From NCBI GenBank assembly GCA_963693085.1, contig OY856412.1, positions 1,060,472,244 to 1,060,536,243 on the forward strand: a stretch of DNA of 64,000 nucleotides. Direction: 5' to 3'. Below the pieces are notes generated by a model that was not told the origin of the DNA, made no database searches, and saw only the letters and a program-made list of their open reading frames with translations. This document shows, in pieces, positions 60,701 through 64,000 of the stretch. Numbering within the stretch: position 1 is the first letter of the stretch; the number at the start of each line of letters is the position of its first letter. Position numbers and translations under genes: made by a program. The stretch is from Alisma plantago-aquatica (Eukaryota > Streptophyta > Magnoliopsida > Alismatales > Alismataceae).

Positions 60701-61334
60701 GAAATGAACAATAAACCCTAAACTCATGTTATTCCTTTAAGCATGAATTGTATGATCAAGATATGAGATGAGGAATCATTATTCCTAATCATAATAAAAG
60801 GGTTGAATGACCCTAAATGATGTAAACAAGGGAATCTTACCCTTTGTAAGGACACATAAGTATACCCTTTGAATTGAAGGATTAATTCTGTCTTATTGAC
60901 TGCTGGTCTGACTATGAATTGTTGATTATTATCAATTGATTTAATCATGCAGGTTCTTATAAGAAAATAATCATATCCAGGTAAGGATCTGTTGGCTAAA
61001 TGGACATTTGTAAATCCCTTTGTTTTGATAATGACAAACATTTCATTCTTGTTAATCTAACGTGCTACTTGAGTGTTGTAGGAATAAGGTGGATGACAAA
61101 GCAATTAGGGAAATCCATATGCTTACATATTTATATTTTCATGAAATGTAATCACTTTGTAAAAACTTGTACAAATATATAATGTACAAGTACTTAGATT
61201 TCATGTAAATCAAGCGTTAGATTCTCCCTAGATAAACATCACATTTAGATAGGTCATCCCCTTCAAATAAGTGTCACATATGCACACTCATACACACACT
61301 TAGTGCTTTAATTGAAAAATTGAAACAGGGTCAA

Positions 61335-61393
61335 TCTTGGTCGACTAACTCCTCGACCGAGACACTCTCGGTCGACAATTTTCTCGACCGAGA
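61335..61393. repeat. Paired hairpins TCTCGGTCGA/TCGACCGAGA, cluster 1
   Basis: Two consecutive hairpins (61335-61362 and 61366-61393), each with a 10-bp stem and an 8-base loop. The first stem has one G-T wobble. Confidence 0.9.
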
Positions 61394-61479
61394 AAGACCC
61401 AGGTAGCCGTTAGACACATCTGACAAGGTAGTTGGCAGTTGGAGATAAACGTTGCAAAACACTTGATTCAGAGATCCTG

Positions 61480-61536
61480 TCGGTCGACAAAAGTTCGACC
61501 GAGTAGGTGTCTCGGTCGACCATTTCTCGACCGAGA
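61480..61536. repeat. Paired hairpins TCGGTCGA/TCGACCGA, cluster 2
   Basis: Two hairpins (61480-61502, 8-bp stem; 61510-61536, 10-bp stem) with 7-base loops. Confidence 0.9.
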
Positions 61537-61671
61537 TGGACTCTGACAGCAACTGCAGAATTAATTAATTAGCCATTGCTAAAGCAACAAACTTGTACCT
61601 AACGGCTAGTTAAGCACTTAGAAACCCCTAGAAGGTGTCTAGAACGTCCTTAAGCACTTGTAGGACATTCC

Positions 61672-61679
61672 TATAAATA
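61672..61679 (+). promoter_or_regulatory. TATA box of copia D LTR
   Basis: TATAAATA in CCTATAAATAGG, about 135 bp downstream of hairpin cluster 2. The RNA would start about 30 bp further on. Confidence 0.8.
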
Positions 61680-62413
61680 GGACATGCCTTAGGACACCTA
61701 AACTCACTTGTTACACTTGAGAAATCTTTGAGCATACTTTGAGCAACCTGTTTGTGAGCAAACTGAGCATAGTGACAATAGGCTACTTCTTCTCTTAGCT
61801 CAAAATTCGTGTCGTATAGGCTAGCATCTCCTATTCCACTGCAATTACATTTCCATACACTTTGGTTAGGAGATCTACACGCTTGATCTAGGCAAATCAA
61901 GCCTTGTGCTACAAAAGGATAAGTTGTAATTTCTATTTTCTTTCTTGTTCTCTATTGTTGTTTGTACTCTCCTTGCTACTCCTAGGTTGGAGGCTGCGGG
62001 TTGGAGAGGTTGAAGATCTTCTTGGTGAAGAAGGGGACCTTGAGCTACTTCAAGAAGGCTGGTGCAACGGGAGGTTACTTCTAGAGAGGAAGGCTACTTC
62101 AAGGGGGAGCTTGGAGTTACTTCAAGAAGGCTACCTCAAGTTGGTGCATCTACTTCAAGTGAAGGCTGTTCAAGGGGTGTAAAGAAAGTATTGTATTTTG
62201 TGTAAATCCTTGTGAAGGTAATAAAATTAATACTTTCAAAATCCCGGTTGGGTAAGCAACCGGGTAGTGGACTGACAACTTTAGTATTTGCTAAAGTTGG
62301 AACCACTCTAAACACCTGTCTCCTTCTTCCATTCTTCATTTGTGGTTGTTTGAGTTAAATAATTGCTAAAATATTTAAAAACTCTATTCACCCCCCCTCT
62401 AGTGTTTTTCAAT

Positions 62414-62425
62414 TGGTATCAGAGC
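62414..62425 (+). promoter_or_regulatory. Copia D primer binding site
   Basis: TGGTATCAGAGC, two bases after the LTR. Confidence 0.93.
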
Positions 62426-62458
62426 AGGCTTCAAGGAGCTCTAATCGAGTCTTGAAGT

Positions 62459-63373
62459 ATGAAGGGTGGTGGTGTCTACAACCGCAAACAAAAGAAAAGT
62501 ATGGGGCAACCTTCAACAAGTTGCAGTTGGTGCTTAGGAACAAGCCATGCAATACTTGGTTGCCCGTGGATGTCAAAGAAGGAAGATACACATAAAGAAT
62601 GTCTTATTTCTACAATAAGTGAAGAAGAAGAAGAAGAAGAGGTAAGCCTTTTTTATTTATCTAAAGAAGAGCTAGTTGCTTCTCTTGAAGAGACACACAA
62701 TAAATATATTGAGTGCAAGAAGAAATTAAAGAAATCTAATAAAGCAAATGATGAGTTACATGCTAAGCTTCTTGCTCTTACATCTGAAAATGAAGATCTC
62801 AAAAAGGTTATTGAAGATCATGATATTAAGCTAAAATATATAGAAGCAAATTGTAATCTCCTTTCTCTAGAAAAGATTAATTTGCAGACTCAAGTGAATG
62901 ATCTTCAAAAACAACCTGTTTTGTGCTCACATCTAGATTATGATACTATCGTAAAAGAAAGAAATTCATTATCATCTAATCGAGATCAAGCAAATCTAGA
63001 TATCAAGAAGAGAATGGATGAGATTGCTAAGTTACAACAAAAAGTTAGTAGTCTAAATAATAATGGGATTCTTGATCAAATCTTAAATGATCCATACCAT
63101 CAAGTTGGAAGGAGAGGACTAGGTTACAAGCCTAAAGGAAAATCTTATCATAAACCTAGTTGGAAAAAGACACAAGCACATCAATCTATGTATGTACCTA
63201 AAGGCACAAATACAAATATACCCAAAAACAACCTAAACCAAAATCATAGAAAGAGATATGAGGTTGATTCTATATGTTGTCATTATTGTTTGCGTCTTGG
63301 TCATTATTCTTTTTCATGTCCTTATAAGAAAAAGGATGTTGAGTTAGTTTGGGTTCCAAAACCTCCAAATTAA
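62459..63373 (+). CDS. gag: Copia gag lacking the capsid domain (two zinc knuckles and a coiled coil)
   Basis: Intact 304-codon ORF starting 34 bases after the PBS; this is the first ATG in frame. Residues 22-35 form a CX2CX4HX4C knuckle (C22, C25, H30, C35). An acidic run of Glu (about 56-62) follows, then a Leu/Lys/Glu-rich coiled coil (about 67-205, with gaps), a basic Lys/Asn/Gln linker, and a second CX2CX4HX4C knuckle at C274, C277, H282, C287. The end, VWVPK, is what precedes pol in copia polyproteins, but a TAA follows. The UBN2 capsid core that normally lies before the first knuckle is missing. The layout of knuckle, coiled coil and knuckle matches Sire/Maximus-like Gag. It probably binds RNA but could not build a capsid alone. 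Confidence 0.8.
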   Translation: MKGGGVYNRKQKKSMGQPSTSCSWCLGTSHAILGCPWMSKKEDTHKECLISTISEEEEEEEVSLFYLSKEELVASLEETHNKYIECKKKLKKSNKANDELHAKLLALTSENEDLKKVIEDHDIKLKYIEANCNLLSLEKINLQTQVNDLQKQPVLCSHLDYDTIVKERNSLSSNRDQANLDIKKRMDEIAKLQQKVSSLNNNGILDQILNDPYHQVGRRGLGYKPKGKSYHKPSWKKTQAHQSMYVPKGTNTNIPKNNLNQNHRKRYEVDSICCHYCLRLGHYSFSCPYKKKDVELVWVPKPPN

Positions 63374-64000
63374 ATGAACGGAATTAAGTTGAGATATGAC
63401 CAAGGACCTAAGTTGTATATTTCTATGTCTATCTCAACTCAACATAATGGGATATCAAATTAATTCAAGTATCTAAACATCTAACTTGCATAATTGTGTT
63501 TTACTTGGAAGCAATTAACAGTTCAGAAAACATTTCAGAAATCTTGTCGGTCGAGAAACTGTCGACCGAGAGAACAGTCGGTCGAGAAATAGTCGACCGA
63601 GCAAGTTACTGATTTCCAGTCTGAAATAAATCTGCTATTTTCGATTGGTCAAATTGCTATCTACTTGTTATTAATAACTGTTCGTACATGCAAAACAAAG
63701 TATACATTCTGGAAATTATCTTTGAGAACGCATATGAGATTAATTTTGGTTCATTCTCTAAATGATTTAAAACTGAAAATCATGAATCATATTTAAGTCA
63801 AAATTACTACCTACATGGTCCGTTCCAAGTATTCTTTGATTTATTCACATAGAAACCATATGTTAAAATTTCATGTTTTATCGTTACATCATTCAACCTT
63901 CTATAGATAAACGTTGATGATTATTGCATCCTTGATGATACATAGGCAAACAAAATGATTTGTTGGTTATATGTTGTTTTAATGCTTGCAACTCATAAAT
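63374..64000 (+). other. Copia D interior after gag, no pol seen
   Basis: AT-rich, no protease or integrase frame in the 627 bp visible. It holds hairpin cluster 3 (63547-63600). It suggests a gag-only non-autonomous element; the rest is outside the window. Confidence 0.6.
63547..63600. repeat. Paired hairpins TCGGTCGA/TCGACCGA, cluster 3
   Basis: Two hairpins (63547-63569 and 63578-63600), each with an 8-bp stem and a 7-base loop, 174 bp after the gag stop. Confidence 0.9.

Larger units (their letters stand above)
58130..60989 (+). repeat. Gypsy LTR (type C), cut at 60989 by a copia element
   Basis: Starts TGTAACATCCCTGACCTGGG. It shares with the E2 LTR a promoter part with CAAATTACCC-like repeats and carries a TATA box (58819-58827) and GAGGCGGGTTTTATAAC (59145-59161), followed by two minisatellites (59334-60070 and 60387-60700). 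It ends at the copia LTR start; the end of LTR C is not in the window. Confidence 0.78.
60990..62411 (+). repeat. Copia LTR (1,422 bp), element D
   Basis: Runs TGTTGGCTAAATGG to CTAGTGTTTTTCA, with the PBS following. A clear TATA box is at 61672. Two clusters of paired hairpins lie upstream of it (61335-61393 and 61480-61536). The left flank GGATC (60985-60989) is the expected target duplication; the 3' LTR is outside the window. Lengths fit Sire/Maximus-like copia. Confidence 0.82.

Noticed and set aside
61335..63600. Hairpins as intrinsic transcription terminators
   Set aside because: No T-run follows the stems, they occur in pairs upstream of a TATA box, and Rho-independent termination does not apply to Pol II.

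Overview
This is a plant nuclear window made almost entirely of transposable elements. I found no intact host gene, rRNA, tRNA or CRISPR array. Chromodomain Ty3/gypsy elements primed by a TGGTATCAGAGC (initiator-Met tRNA) site, copia gag ORFs, a CACTA element with a Ulp1 protease, a tRNA-derived SINE and TTTGGTT-ended MITEs indicate an angiosperm with a repeat-rich genome. The MITE and CACTA styles lean towards a monocot. The species cannot be named from the sequence.

Layout. 1-9369: plus-strand Del/Tekay-type chromovirus (called E1). Its 5' LTR is cut by the window edge, its gag-pol is dead but unshifted, and its 3' LTR is 3.86 kb. E1 sits in the LTR tail of an older relative (9370-9765). 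9766-12207 and 36165-36570 are the two halves of one more related LTR (E4). It is split by a 24-kb minus-strand element (E2, 12208-36159) flanked by the 5-bp duplication AGGTA. E2 has LTRs over 5.2 kb around only 2.4 kb of non-coding interior, so it looks like a large non-autonomous derivative. Its 5' LTR is in turn split by an 11.1-kb minus-strand gypsy-type element (N, 23649-34751), flanked by CACCC. 36.6-45.1 kb: AT-rich DNA with copia debris, a mosaic tandem duplication, three or four MITEs and a 5'-truncated non-LTR retrotransposon pseudogene that carries a small hAT-like insertion. 46.3-52.4 kb: two 1.5-kb direct copies separated by the end of a CACTA element whose second gene (Ulp1 type) runs on the minus strand. 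52.9-53.1 kb: a SINE with target-site duplication. 55.1-64.0 kb: a telescoped nest, all plus strand. A short-LTR copia is cut in gag by a gypsy LTR, that LTR is cut by a second gypsy LTR holding two minisatellites, and that one is cut by a gag-only copia element still open at the window end.

How the parts relate. E1, E4, E2 and the LTRs at 56.9 and 58.1 kb share parts of one LTR architecture: a TGTAAGGACC- or TGTAACATCC-like start, a TATA box 0.55-0.75 kb in, a conserved GGCGGGTTRCATAAC motif, a body with short CG-containing motifs and tandem repeats, and hairpins near the 3' end, one with a compensatory base-pair change. E1 could have supplied proteins in trans to E2, because the two share the PBS-adjacent sequence and LTR ends. 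That is inference. The most unusual structure is a set of three clusters of paired TCGGTCGA/TCGACCGA hairpins in the 3'-most copia element, two upstream of its TATA box and one just after gag.
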